DNA of 64,000 nt from Nocardia asiatica NBRC 100129 (GTDB lineage Bacteria > Actinomycetota > Actinomycetes > Mycobacteriales > Mycobacteriaceae), in the NCBI RefSeq assembly GCF_000308415.1, contig NZ_BAFS01000250.1, positions 34,281 to 98,280 on the forward strand, written 5' to 3'. The notes under the pieces were generated by a model. The model had not been told where the DNA came from, made no database searches, and saw only the letters and a list, made by a program, of their open reading frames with translations. Below are positions 43,374 to 51,142 of the stretch, piece after piece. A program made the translations under genes and the position numbers. Every line of letters begins with the position of its first letter. Positions within the stretch are counted from its first letter, which is position 1.

Positions 43374-43461
43374 CGCCACGAGACGTCTACGGTTCGTCGG
43401 CGCACGCTTCCGGCTGGTCGGTCACTCCCCGAGGGGTCACCGCGTGGTCGAGGTGCGCGCG

Positions 43462-43779
43462 ATGAGTTGGACCGAGGTCGGCATCGCGGTCGCGGTCGGC
43501 CTGCCCCCTGCGGCGTCAATATGCATATGCATAATTGCAGGTCAGAAGCACTTTTTCAAGATCGATCCCAGAAATCGCGATCCCCGGAGAGAGGCGGCCC
43601 GACAGGTCTGTCGTCTCATCGTCTCATTCTCTCACCTCGGCGAAGACCTCCCCCCTCCCTACGACCGGCCGGTTGTCGCGCCCAGGGGGCAGGGGGTTGC
43701 CTGTGGGTTTCGCCGGACGGCCCGGACGCCGACGCGGCTTGAGTCGATGACGCTCAGGTCCGTAAATCGATTCCGATAA
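43462..43779 (+). CDS. Small protein with one N-terminal membrane helix, doubtful C-terminus
   Basis: ATG 43462 begins SWTEVGIAVAVGLPPAASIC and a single hydrophobic helix (IAVAVGLPPAASICICIIAG). It encodes 105 residues. The downstream half is basic and may be noise, since its composition is unlike coding sequence of this region. Confidence 0.4.
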   Translation: MSWTEVGIAVAVGLPPAASICICIIAGQKHFFKIDPRNRDPRREAARQVCRLIVSFSHLGEDLPPPYDRPVVAPRGQGVACGFRRTARTPTRLESMTLRSVNRFR

Positions 43780-44013
43780 TGTCTCGGTCGGTCGGCAGTG
43801 GACGCGCGTCAGAAATTTTCCTTACACGGGCATTGACGGTTACGGGTCAAATTACAAGCTTGCACTATTGACATCGACGACGTACGCGGGTGGGTGTCAA
43901 CGCTGCGCAGCGCAAATCGTGCTTCGAATCACGGCACACCAACCAACAGCGTAGGCACCACAGGCACAGGGCGCAGGCAGCCACGGTGGCAGTGCACAGG
44001 CAGGCACTATAGG

Positions 44014-44256
44014 TCAGGGCAGACCATCGGGTGAGCGCATGGGCTCGATGGTGTACTTCGCAGTCGGCGTCGGATCGTCGGTGTCGGTGTCGGTGTCGCG
44101 CTGAGCGATCAGCCTGTCCAGCACCGCAACCGCTGCCTCGTTCCCGGCGCGTGCTGCCTGTTCACGCAGGCGCAGCAGGCGGTGGAGCGGCAGGTGTCGA
44201 ACCGTGCGACCACAGCGCTGACCGTGGTGGCATTGCCTTCTGCCGTTGTGCTGCAT
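44014..44256 (-). CDS. Small hypothetical protein near the left end of the phage-like element
   Basis: This encodes 80 residues with a basic, His/Cys-rich start (MQHNGRRQCHHGQRC) and a short acidic repeat (DTDTDTDD) from tandem GTCGGT triplet pairs. No family was recognised. Confidence 0.45.
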   Translation of the reverse strand: MQHNGRRQCHHGQRCGRTVRHLPLHRLLRLREQAARAGNEAAVAVLDRLIAQRDTDTDTDDPTPTAKYTIEPMRSPDGLP

Positions 44257-44279
44257 CAGCTCTCACACTCCATCACGGG

Positions 44280-44348
44280 GTGGTGGGCTACCCGATGGAC
44301 CGAGGGGAACCGGACGAAAACCCCGGCCCTTTCGAAATAGCCCACCAC
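44280..44348. repeat. 11-bp perfect inverted repeat with inner hairpin
   Basis: GTGGTGGGCTA (44280-44290) pairs with TAGCCCACCAC (44338-44348), with a 47-base loop; GGGG and CCCC inside the loop can form a second stem. TTTT follows on the plus strand. It lies in the gap between the short genes, at the left end of the capsid operon, and could end transcription. Confidence 0.5.
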
Positions 44349-44485
44349 TTTTGCGAACACCGCCGCGTCAAAGGAATCCGGGGTAGAACTTGCAGGAACA
44401 CCCCCGGCAGGAAAACCGCAGCGGTACCGCATCCGCTACCCCCCCGAGAAAATGGCGGAAAACCCAGGGGATAGCGGAATCCTTC

Positions 44486-44602
44486 TCATGTCACCGCAGT
44501 GTCGGGCATATGCCTCGTCCACCAGAAGGTATTGCCGCGCAACCATTCCGGCGTATCGGCATCCGGCGTCCACGTGAGCGAACGGCATTCGATGATGTAC
44601 AT
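44486..44602 (-). CDS. Small phage-like gene
   Basis: This encodes 38 residues (MYIIECRSLTWTPDADTPEW). The ATG has GGAAGG upstream and follows the previous gene closely. No family was recognised, but the reading is supported by the ribosome site and spacing. Confidence 0.45.
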   Translation of the reverse strand: MYIIECRSLTWTPDADTPEWLRGNTFWWTRHMPDTAVT

Positions 44603-44607
44603 AGCGC

Positions 44608-44754
44608 TCACCCTTCCGGTCCCGAATCCGGCAGCGCCCGCCACAACTCCACCGGGATACCTTCGCGCTTCTCGGCGTCGAGGTCTTCGTAGAACTCCCG
44701 TTCGGCGTCCTCGCGGTTGAGCCGCCACATCCGTACGACGTCTTCGAATCGCAT
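44608..44754 (-). CDS. Small phage-like gene after the capsid protein
   Basis: ATG 44754 (MRFEDVVRMWRLNREDAE) gives 48 charged, helical residues. The longer frame to 44898 is antisense to the capsid gene, so it was shortened. It is 16 bases downstream of the capsid stop. Unknown. Confidence 0.5.
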   Translation of the reverse strand: MRFEDVVRMWRLNREDAEREFYEDLDAEKREGIPVELWRALPDSGPEG

Positions 44755-44770
44755 TGCAGCAACCTCACAT

Positions 44771-46075
44771 TCACGGACGAACGCCCACATCGAAGGTGAA
44801 GGCCGCGGGCTGGAGAACGGCGACATCGGCTCGCATATGCGCAAGGAACGCCACCTGCATGTTGTCCGCGAACCGTTCCCGAAGTACTTCCAGCGCAAAG
44901 GAAGTGCGGATGCCGATCGCCAACATGTTCCACTGCCCGACGTAGATTTCCGAGGTGTCGTTGCTGGTTCCGACCGTCAAGTTCGTCGGTACCTGCTTCG
45001 TCGGCAGGATCGGCGGCAGACCGGCGGGCGGTGCGAGGTAGGCACCTTGCGAATCCTTGAGCTTCGACAGCGACGTAATCGACCGTGGCGCAAGGATCAC
45101 CGCCGAGGGCTCATAGTTCGATGCCCTGACCACACCGATCGCGTCGAGGAACCAGTCGTAGGTGTTCAGCGCCGCGCCGTTGGCTCCGTGGCTGGTGACC
45201 GTGATTCCACTTGTGTTGAGTAGACCCCTCGGCTCCGGTGCTGTTCCACTGCCGCGCAGGGCGACCCGATCCAGCTCCAAGGCGAGCTGAGCGCCGAACG
45301 ACCGCGCGATGACATCGCTGACGCTGGGGTCGCTGTCTTCGAGGAGTTCGCGGCTGATCTTGACCATACGGGTCAGGCTGCGGGCCTGGAGGGTGACCGC
45401 GCCGAATACCAGATCGACTTCCGGCACAGCGGCGTTCTCGTTCCGCCACGACGGCGCGGCTTCGTTCTCCAGTCGCGGGATGCGCAGGGTCTGCGAGGTC
45501 ATCGGCACTGTGAGAGCGCCTGCCTGCACGACGCGGGTGGCGTTGCGGGCGAGGTCGAGCACCTGGTTGGCGATGGGGCTGGGAACGACGTAGCCGCCAG
45601 CGCTGTTGGTTCCCTCGGCCAACGCGCGCTCCAGTGGTGCGTCGTGCCAGTCGCCGGTGCTGACGCCGCGAAGCCAGCGGTCGAAATTGGGCTGTTCCCC
45701 GGCGAACTCGTCGGCGTGCCCGTTGTCGCGGCTCCAGTCGGTGAGCTTCTGCTCCCTGGTGAGGATTTTCGCGCCCGCGAGCTCGCGCTTGGGCTCGGGC
45801 TTGCGCCGCAGGTGGTCCTGGCGGGCACCGTCGCCGGAGATGTAGTCACCGCGCTGATACCGGTCGATCATCGACTGGCGTTGCTGCTCCAAGCGTTCGG
45901 CGGTCTCTTCGATGTACTCGGACAGTTCGGTGGCCCGAGCGGTGATCTCGTCGAATCGGGTGGCGTCGTCGTCGATGAGATCGGCACCGCCGGCTCGGGT
46001 CATGATCTCCGACGCTTCGGATTTCAAGCTCGTCAACTCGGCGCGAGCTTCCGCAATGGATAGTTTCTTGTTCAT
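44771..46075 (-). CDS. Phage major capsid protein, HK97 family
   Basis: This encodes 434 residues. The N-terminal 100 are a coiled coil (delta scaffold) with MNKKLSIAEARAELTSLKSE; the mature part begins after about residue 110. HK97-fold sequences include ERALAEGTNSAGGYVVPSPI near residue 150-170, VDLVFGAVTLQARSLTRMVKISRELL in the middle, and DNMQVAFLAHMRADVAVLQPAAF at the C-terminus. It builds the icosahedral shell. The prohead protease gene lies just upstream (32 bases), as usual. Confidence 0.93.
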   Translation of the reverse strand: MNKKLSIAEARAELTSLKSEASEIMTRAGGADLIDDDATRFDEITARATELSEYIEETAERLEQQRQSMIDRYQRGDYISGDGARQDHLRRKPEPKRELAGAKILTREQKLTDWSRDNGHADEFAGEQPNFDRWLRGVSTGDWHDAPLERALAEGTNSAGGYVVPSPIANQVLDLARNATRVVQAGALTVPMTSQTLRIPRLENEAAPSWRNENAAVPEVDLVFGAVTLQARSLTRMVKISRELLEDSDPSVSDVIARSFGAQLALELDRVALRGSGTAPEPRGLLNTSGITVTSHGANGAALNTYDWFLDAIGVVRASNYEPSAVILAPRSITSLSKLKDSQGAYLAPPAGLPPILPTKQVPTNLTVGTSNDTSEIYVGQWNMLAIGIRTSFALEVLRERFADNMQVAFLAHMRADVAVLQPAAFTFDVGVRP

Positions 46076-46107
46076 GATGTGGTCCTACGTGTGTCAAAGA
46101 AGAAGGG

Positions 46108-46656
46108 TTACGGCAGCAGGTCCAGGAAGGCCATCACGCGACGGGCGTGGTCTGCGGTGACAATTCGCGGCACCTGCTGTTTGCTGCGGATACCGGCCAC
46201 CTGCGCGCCTTCGTAGGCGGGTTCGGTCACCAGGCTCACCTCGCGCAACGACGCCTCCAGACGCTCCACGACGCCGTCCACGGTGCGCGACCTGATGGGT
46301 ACGAACCCGACCGAAAAACCGGTCACAGTGCCATCGCGCACCAACGCCAAGGCATCATTGCCCGCCACGGTGTCGGAGATGCGGAAGGCGACCGCCAACC
46401 CTTCGGGGGTATCCGCGAGCGTCACCGGCAGCCCGATCGGGAACGACCTGGTGTTGTGCATCGCCATGAGGCGCACTTTCCGGCCGCGCTCTTGGATGCT
46501 GCGGGTGAACGCGCCGGGCAGGAATTTCTCCTTGTAGGGCGGACCGTAGCCGTCACGCACCTCGGCGACTTCGCCGTACGGAATCGCCACTCCGTGAATC
46601 GTCCGGCCGGTGGCCCCGTCCAGGCTTGCGTATCTGCGCAGAATGTCGTTGCTCAT
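46108..46656 (-). CDS. HK97-family prohead protease
   Basis: ATG 46656 is used because GAAGGGG lies nine bases upstream; an ATG three codons earlier is in frame. It encodes 182 residues. The catalytic histidine is in MAMHNTRSFPIG and the serine in TGFSVGF, with SLVTEPAYEGAQV following, as in pfam04586. It trims the scaffold of the capsid protein. The pairing with the capsid gene is standard in HK97-like phages. Confidence 0.9.
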   Translation of the reverse strand: MSNDILRRYASLDGATGRTIHGVAIPYGEVAEVRDGYGPPYKEKFLPGAFTRSIQERGRKVRLMAMHNTRSFPIGLPVTLADTPEGLAVAFRISDTVAGNDALALVRDGTVTGFSVGFVPIRSRTVDGVVERLEASLREVSLVTEPAYEGAQVAGIRSKQQVPRIVTADHARRVMAFLDLLP

Positions 46657-46832
46657 ATTTGGCATCCCCTTCGGTGCGCGCGTCGAATAGAGCCCTCGGT
46701 TTCGGGCTGTGTTCGCGGCGACGGCAGCTGGTAGGGGGTGGTCCGACCCGTCCGGGCTGGGGATGCCGGTGCTCGTGCGACCGATCCGTCCGGGTCTACG
46801 CCGAAGCAGTGCGGATGCCGAGCTTGTGAATG

Positions 46833-46838
46833 ATTATA
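46833..46838 (-). promoter_or_regulatory. Perfect -10 element upstream of the prohead protease
   Basis: Read on the minus strand this is TATAAT. It is 170 bases ahead of the protease start. No good -35 sequence is found at 16-18 bases. It could be the promoter of the capsid operon. Confidence 0.4.
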
Positions 46839-46879
46839 CCACTAGGGGGTAAGGGTTTGCTGTCGGGCCAGCCGAAGAG

Positions 46880-47003
46880 CCAAGATCAAACTCCGCCTCG
46901 AAGAGGGATTTGCCGTGAGCGCTTCCAGCGGTCTGAGGGCACCAAGATCAAACCATAACTCGGGGAATGATTTGCCGTAGCGCCCTCGGAGACGGCTGAG
47001 GTA
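46880..47003. repeat. Two imperfect tandem repeats, 62-bp unit
   Basis: Copy A begins CCAAGATCAAAC at 46880 and copy B begins CCAAGATCAAAC at 46942. Each later has GATTTGCCGT and an AGCGC block, then a GGCTGAGG or GTCTGAGG end. A third partial unit (GCTCCAGCGGGCTTC) follows near 47031. Between them they fill most of the 46666-47060 gap, which holds no gene. Confidence 0.6.
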
Positions 47004-47060
47004 CGGACCTACCCCCCGTGGCGAGAAATCGCTCCAGCGGGCTTCTGGGGGCAGGAATCG

Positions 47061-47363
47061 CTATCCCAGCGCGCTCGGGTCATCCGGAATGTCATCGAGC
47101 AGGTGGAGGTCCTCCACGGTCACCGACTCGTCGAGCAATTTCGCGCGCTCGATCCGGTACAAGAACTTCGGTGTCCCGTCGACGTGATGCCCCCACGTGA
47201 ACACCACGTCATCCCCATCGAAGTGCGTGCGGGTGCCGTCGCCCTCCGCGATGCGTTCAGCGCGGTCGGTGTCGCTCAGTCGCTCGATGCCGTGCCAGAT
47301 CACCGCGTTGATCTTCTGCGCCATGTTCTGGGACATGCCCTCCACGTCGAACTGTTCGGTCAT
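47061..47363 (-). CDS. Phage-like hypothetical protein
   Basis: This encodes 100 residues, beta-rich (FDGDDVVFTWGHHVDGTPKF) with an acidic C-terminus. An AAGGAGAAG ribosome site precedes the ATG. It is in the phage-like element. No family was recognised. Confidence 0.6.
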   Translation of the reverse strand: MTEQFDVEGMSQNMAQKINAVIWHGIERLSDTDRAERIAEGDGTRTHFDGDDVVFTWGHHVDGTPKFLYRIERAKLLDESVTVEDLHLLDDIPDDPSALG

Positions 47364-47502
47364 TGTTTCTTCTCCTTGAATTGGTCTTGGGTTACCAGAT
47401 GGATAATTGGCGTTGTAGAGTAAACCTAGATAAAGGTTGAGATTTCTCGGCTATCCTGGAGCGCGGAACCCCGACCATCCCCTCTTCGAGAAGGCCACCC
47501 CC

Positions 47503-47694
47503 ATGCGCATCCTCTTCGGTGACGACGAATGGACCGACATCCCCGATCGCGTCGCGGTGTACGACGGCAGACGCTGGGGCAAGGTCGCCATCCACGAGGA
47601 ATACGACGGACGCTCCGGCGGGTACTCGACCCCGTTGGACTGGGATTGGGACGCCGAGCCCCTGACCTGTGCGCGTCCGGCGGATCGCTACTGA
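47503..47694 (+). CDS. Small hypothetical protein, opposite strand to the element
   Basis: ATG 47503 starts MRILFGDDEWTDIPDRVAVY, a well-composed 63-residue acidic protein; the frame further upstream looks poor. It is the only plus-strand gene within the phage-like element and is tail-to-tail with the replication gene. Unknown function. Confidence 0.5.
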   Translation: MRILFGDDEWTDIPDRVAVYDGRRWGKVAIHEEYDGRSGGYSTPLDWDWDAEPLTCARPADRY

Positions 47695-49140
47695 TCACCC
47701 GACCCCCACTTCCGCTTCCCGGCGCGCCTGCTCGAGCGCTTCGGCGAGCCTGCCGCGAATTTCCTCCTCGATGCCCGCTCGCCCGTCGGTGATGAGGGAC
47801 ACCGTCCAGTCGTAGTCGTCGTCGGGGGTGGGGGGCATCGAAAACGACCGTCGTATCCGCGCCGCCGCCGCCAAGAGTTGACGATCGTGCGCGGGGAGGT
47901 CTCCGGTATCCCTGAACGCGCGCCACAGTTGCGGCAGCCTGCCAGCGAAGCGGATCTCCACCCACAGGCCGTCCCGATTTACCTCCACCATTGCCCCGGC
48001 TTCGGTGATCGTTGCCGCGTCCACCGGTAGCGCCGCCAGTTCGGACATCGCCTTCTCGACGGCCCGCGCTTCCCGCTTCCGTTCGGCGCAGGTTCCGGCC
48101 ATCTTTGACAGCATCGCATCGAGGTCGTGGACGATACTGCTCCGTCGCGTAGTAGTGATCCTGGCGCGGTACGGAAAGCCATCGCTGTCCTCGTCCCACT
48201 CCACACCGGCAAAGTTGTCGAAGACCGCCAGCACCACTTCTTCGGCTGCGTCGATACGCGCCCTGTCGTAGGGGGTCGCGTCGGCCCAGTTCTTCACAAC
48301 GCGCCACAGCGGCTCGACCAGACGCGCTTCGATCATCGTGCCCTTGATCTTGAACTCCACCGAGTCCGGGACCGCGCGATAGTGCTTCTCGATGAGTTGC
48401 AGCTCCCGCTCCAGCGCCTGCTCGAAGACCTCGGCGGAAACGTCGGCGGTCTCCCAGTCGTCGAAGTCGAAGTCCTCGTCCTCGCCAGCCCAAGGATCAT
48501 CACTACCCATGTCTGGCGCGCCGGAACCGCTGCCTGGCGACGACGAGCCGCGAGCGGCGGAGCGCGCCAGCGCGGAGTCCGTCTCGTCGGTCGAGGAGGA
48601 GTTTCTCTTTCTCTCCTCATCCCTGACATCTCCCACTCCCCTCTCGGGTCGGGTCGAGTCAGGTCGAGTCGAGTCAGTCTTTTCGTCTAGGTGATCTAGA
48701 TGATTACCTAGATTGGCCATGTAGCGCTTGTAGTCGCCGTTGGTATGGCAGCGGTAGCCCCTGTGATTGCCGCATGCTGCGTGGTTACCGTGCAGATGCC
48801 GATCCCAGTCGGCCTTGTCCCGGCGCGTTTTGTTGATCTTCTCCGTCGTCAGCTGGTCACTCCAGTCGATCTGCCAACCCTCGCGTCCGTCTCTCATCAC
48901 CTTCTCGGCGAGCCCTAGACCCTCCAGCCGCGCGGCTCCCGCTTGCGGATCGGGATGGACGGACGCCCTCCGCAACGCCACGGTTCCGATGAAGCCGTCC
49001 GACTCCGCCGCCATGCAATACGACCGCACCTCCAGCAACATCAACAACGCACGACGGTCGGCATCGTCACCTTGCATCAATTCCTGCACTCGATCGTCGT
49101 CCCAGAAACCGGGTTCGATCCGTGGACCGTAATTACTCAT
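47695..49140 (-). CDS. Phage-like replication-initiator-type protein
   Basis: This encodes 481 residues. The first 110 residues (MSNYGPRIEPGFWDDDRVQEL to LGLAEKVMRDGREGWQIDW) look like a winged-helix DNA-binding domain; a low-complexity acidic and serine-rich linker lies at 150-240, and the C-terminal half is helical. This arrangement is seen in replisome organisers of actinophages and integrated satellites. No primase catalytic motif or helicase Walker motif was seen. Its 3' end abuts the plus-strand small gene. Confidence 0.6.
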   Translation of the reverse strand: MSNYGPRIEPGFWDDDRVQELMQGDDADRRALLMLLEVRSYCMAAESDGFIGTVALRRASVHPDPQAGAARLEGLGLAEKVMRDGREGWQIDWSDQLTTEKINKTRRDKADWDRHLHGNHAACGNHRGYRCHTNGDYKRYMANLGNHLDHLDEKTDSTRPDSTRPERGVGDVRDEERKRNSSSTDETDSALARSAARGSSSPGSGSGAPDMGSDDPWAGEDEDFDFDDWETADVSAEVFEQALERELQLIEKHYRAVPDSVEFKIKGTMIEARLVEPLWRVVKNWADATPYDRARIDAAEEVVLAVFDNFAGVEWDEDSDGFPYRARITTTRRSSIVHDLDAMLSKMAGTCAERKREARAVEKAMSELAALPVDAATITEAGAMVEVNRDGLWVEIRFAGRLPQLWRAFRDTGDLPAHDRQLLAAAARIRRSFSMPPTPDDDYDWTVSLITDGRAGIEEEIRGRLAEALEQARREAEVGVG

Positions 49141-49489
49141 GTTGTCCCTTTCGGGTTGAAGCTTCTATTGATTGGTGTGTGCCGACGCCACCGCGTAGCC
49201 GGAACGATCCGACGAAGACGCGCGTCCCATCGCGGGCAACCTGAATCTCACCGACGGGTCGGACGCCCAGCGCCTCGGTCAGCGCGGCCATCTCCGAATC
49301 GGTCGGCGCGCGGGTATACGTCCGGACATAAGGGTGGGTAGCGAAGAATCGGCCATCGCCCCAGCGGCGCCGACGCAGACGAACACCGTGCCGGACGCGG
49401 CAGACGCGCGTACCCTCGTCGATATCGGTTTGGTCGGCCGGATAGTGATTCCCCTCGTGCTCAGCGGTGCGGGGGGTTTCGCCATTCAT
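49133..49489 (-). CDS. Phage-like hypothetical protein
   Basis: This encodes 118 residues with a basic central segment (VRHGVRLRRRRWGDGRFF). It overlaps the replication gene by eight bases, which shows coupling. Unknown function. Confidence 0.55.
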   Translation of the reverse strand: MNGETPRTAEHEGNHYPADQTDIDEGTRVCRVRHGVRLRRRRWGDGRFFATHPYVRTYTRAPTDSEMAALTEALGVRPVGEIQVARDGTRVFVGSFRLRGGVGTHQSIEASTRKGQHE

Positions 49490-49495
49490 TCGGCC

Positions 49496-49687
49496 TCACC
49501 CATTCAGCGGGCGCAATAGGCCGTCGATTTCGTTGAGGTCGACTTTGATGAGGCGTGGTCCGAAGCGGTGGGCGTGCACTCTCCCCGCCGCGATGTATCG
49601 CCTGAGCGTCTTGGTGCAGACCCCGGAATAGGCCGCCGCTTCCGCCAAGAAGACGTAGCGAGGCCGCTGGGTAACATGCGGATTCAT
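49496..49687 (-). CDS. Excisionase (Xis), MerR-like HTH
   Basis: ATG 49687 was chosen over 49828 because it starts the compact 63-residue domain (MNPHVTQRPRYVFLAEAA). The HTH FLAEAAAYSGVCTKTLRRYIAAGRVHAHRFG with the following VDLNEIDGLL matches the HTH_17/Xis family. It lies between the integrase and the phage replication genes, as expected for a directionality factor that bends DNA at the attachment site. Confidence 0.78.
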   Translation of the reverse strand: MNPHVTQRPRYVFLAEAAAYSGVCTKTLRRYIAAGRVHAHRFGPRLIKVDLNEIDGLLRPLNG

Positions 49688-49821
49688 TCGAAACTCCAAA
49701 AACTCTGACCGTACTAAGTCCCGATTGGACTTTCGCCAGGTTAGCGGACACGGCGGGACGATTTCCCGGGGAAATCTGCATCGGTGGGGTAACAGCTTCG
49801 TCTCACCACGAGAAAGGCGAA

Positions 49822-49866
49822 TTGACACGTAGGTTTGTCAACAGCATTCTGATGCCTACGTGTCAA
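49822..49866. repeat. 12-bp perfect inverted repeat between integrase and excisionase
   Basis: TTGACACGTAGG (49822-49833) is the exact reverse complement of CCTACGTGTCAA (49855-49866), around a 21-base loop. The GTCAAC sequence also repeats inside. It lies upstream of the excisionase and downstream of the integrase stop, so it may be a repressor or Xis operator or an arm-type recombination site. Confidence 0.6.
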
Positions 49867-49890
49867 CCTGCCCCTATTTCAATTCCGAAA

Positions 49891-50994
49891 TCAACCGCCG
49901 TTGTGCAGCTCGCTCAGGCGGCGGGCTATTTCGATATCGCGCCCGGCAGCCGTGTGTTGATAGAGCAGCGCCGCGTTCTGGGTGACGTGCCCGAGTCGGT
50001 CCATCAACTCACGCAGCGTCGCCCCGCTCTGAGCCGTCCAGGTGCCCGCGCAGTGACGCAACGTGTACGGCGTGACGCGAGGCTTGCCGGTCCGCTCACT
50101 GGCGCGGTTCAGCCAGTTCCGCAGCGTCCAGTCCTTGAGGTACTCACCCTCCTCATTGGGGAACACCAACGCATCCACGTTCGGACCGACGTTGCGCGAG
50201 AGATGTTCCCTCACCAGCGGCACCAGATGCGGCGGAATCGTGACGGTCCGGCAGCTCTCCGCCTTCGGGGTGTCCACCCACCTGCGCCCGGCGCGGTAGG
50301 ACACTGCTCGCTCAACCCGAATCGCCCGTCCCCGCGACCGGAAATCCTTGCGTCGCAGCTCCTTCAACTCGCCTGGGCGTAGCCCGCACCATGCCGTCAC
50401 CAATACCGCAAGGCGCAGGTGCTCCGGCAGCTCTGTCACCAAATCGACCAGGTCGGCGGGCGTCATGACGTTGATCGTGCGTCGCCGCTTGGTACGCATG
50501 GCCGCCTTGATCCGGCACGGGTTCGCCTCCAGGACTTCGTCGGCGACAGCGGTGGAGTAGATGGCGTGCAACAGCGCATAGGCGTGGGCGCGGCGGGTCT
50601 TCCCGCTCTGGAGTTGCCCATACCAGCGCCGAACGTCAGCAGGACGGATAGACCCCAATTCGCGGTCCCCCAGCGCCGGGTTGATGTGCAGCCGCAGTAG
50701 GTCTTCGTAGAGCCCACGGGTTCGCGGTTTCAGGTCGCGATGCGCCAGCCAGTCGGCCGCGTAGTCCTTCAGCGTCTGCCCGCTCTGGGCCTCCACGGTC
50801 GGTGGCCGCCATGTCCCCAGGTCGATCTTCCGGCGTTCTTGCGCGAGCCAGCCCTCCGCGTCGACCTTCGCGCTGAAGGTGCCGCCGGGATGGGCATAGG
50901 TGATGGCATCGGGTCCGACGTAGCTCGCCCGGTAGCGTCCACTCGGCAGCTTCTTGCAGGTGCCCCAGCTCCGGCGAGCGGTCTTCTTTGCCAT
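49891..50994 (-). CDS. Tyrosine-type integrase
   Basis: This encodes 367 residues. The catalytic residues appear as Arg in WCGLRPGELKEL, His and Arg in TPYTLRHCAGTW, His in MDRLGHVTQNAALLY and the nucleophile Tyr in ALLYQHTA, in normal order. An N-terminal AP2/arm-binding region and a core-binding SAM-like domain (residues 70-150) precede them. It integrates the element at a tRNA 3' end: the tRNA-like core lies about 160 bases past its start. Confidence 0.92.
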   Translation of the reverse strand: MAKKTARRSWGTCKKLPSGRYRASYVGPDAITYAHPGGTFSAKVDAEGWLAQERRKIDLGTWRPPTVEAQSGQTLKDYAADWLAHRDLKPRTRGLYEDLLRLHINPALGDRELGSIRPADVRRWYGQLQSGKTRRAHAYALLHAIYSTAVADEVLEANPCRIKAAMRTKRRRTINVMTPADLVDLVTELPEHLRLAVLVTAWCGLRPGELKELRRKDFRSRGRAIRVERAVSYRAGRRWVDTPKAESCRTVTIPPHLVPLVREHLSRNVGPNVDALVFPNEEGEYLKDWTLRNWLNRASERTGKPRVTPYTLRHCAGTWTAQSGATLRELMDRLGHVTQNAALLYQHTAAGRDIEIARRLSELHNGG

Positions 50995-51142
50995 GATCGT
51001 GTTCCTTCGGGTCTCCGCGTTCCCTTGGCGTTCCCTTCAGGAGTCATCACATGGCCACTTATGACTACTTGTGACCGATCTTGTCCGGTGGGGTTTCCGC
51101 AGGTCAGAACGCATTTCAGGGTACCTGACCAGCGGTAACTGA

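Noticed and set aside
43921..43947. tRNA gene with a TTCGAAT T-loop
   Set aside because: The loop has eight bases and the stem has a wobble pair; no other tRNA arms are present.
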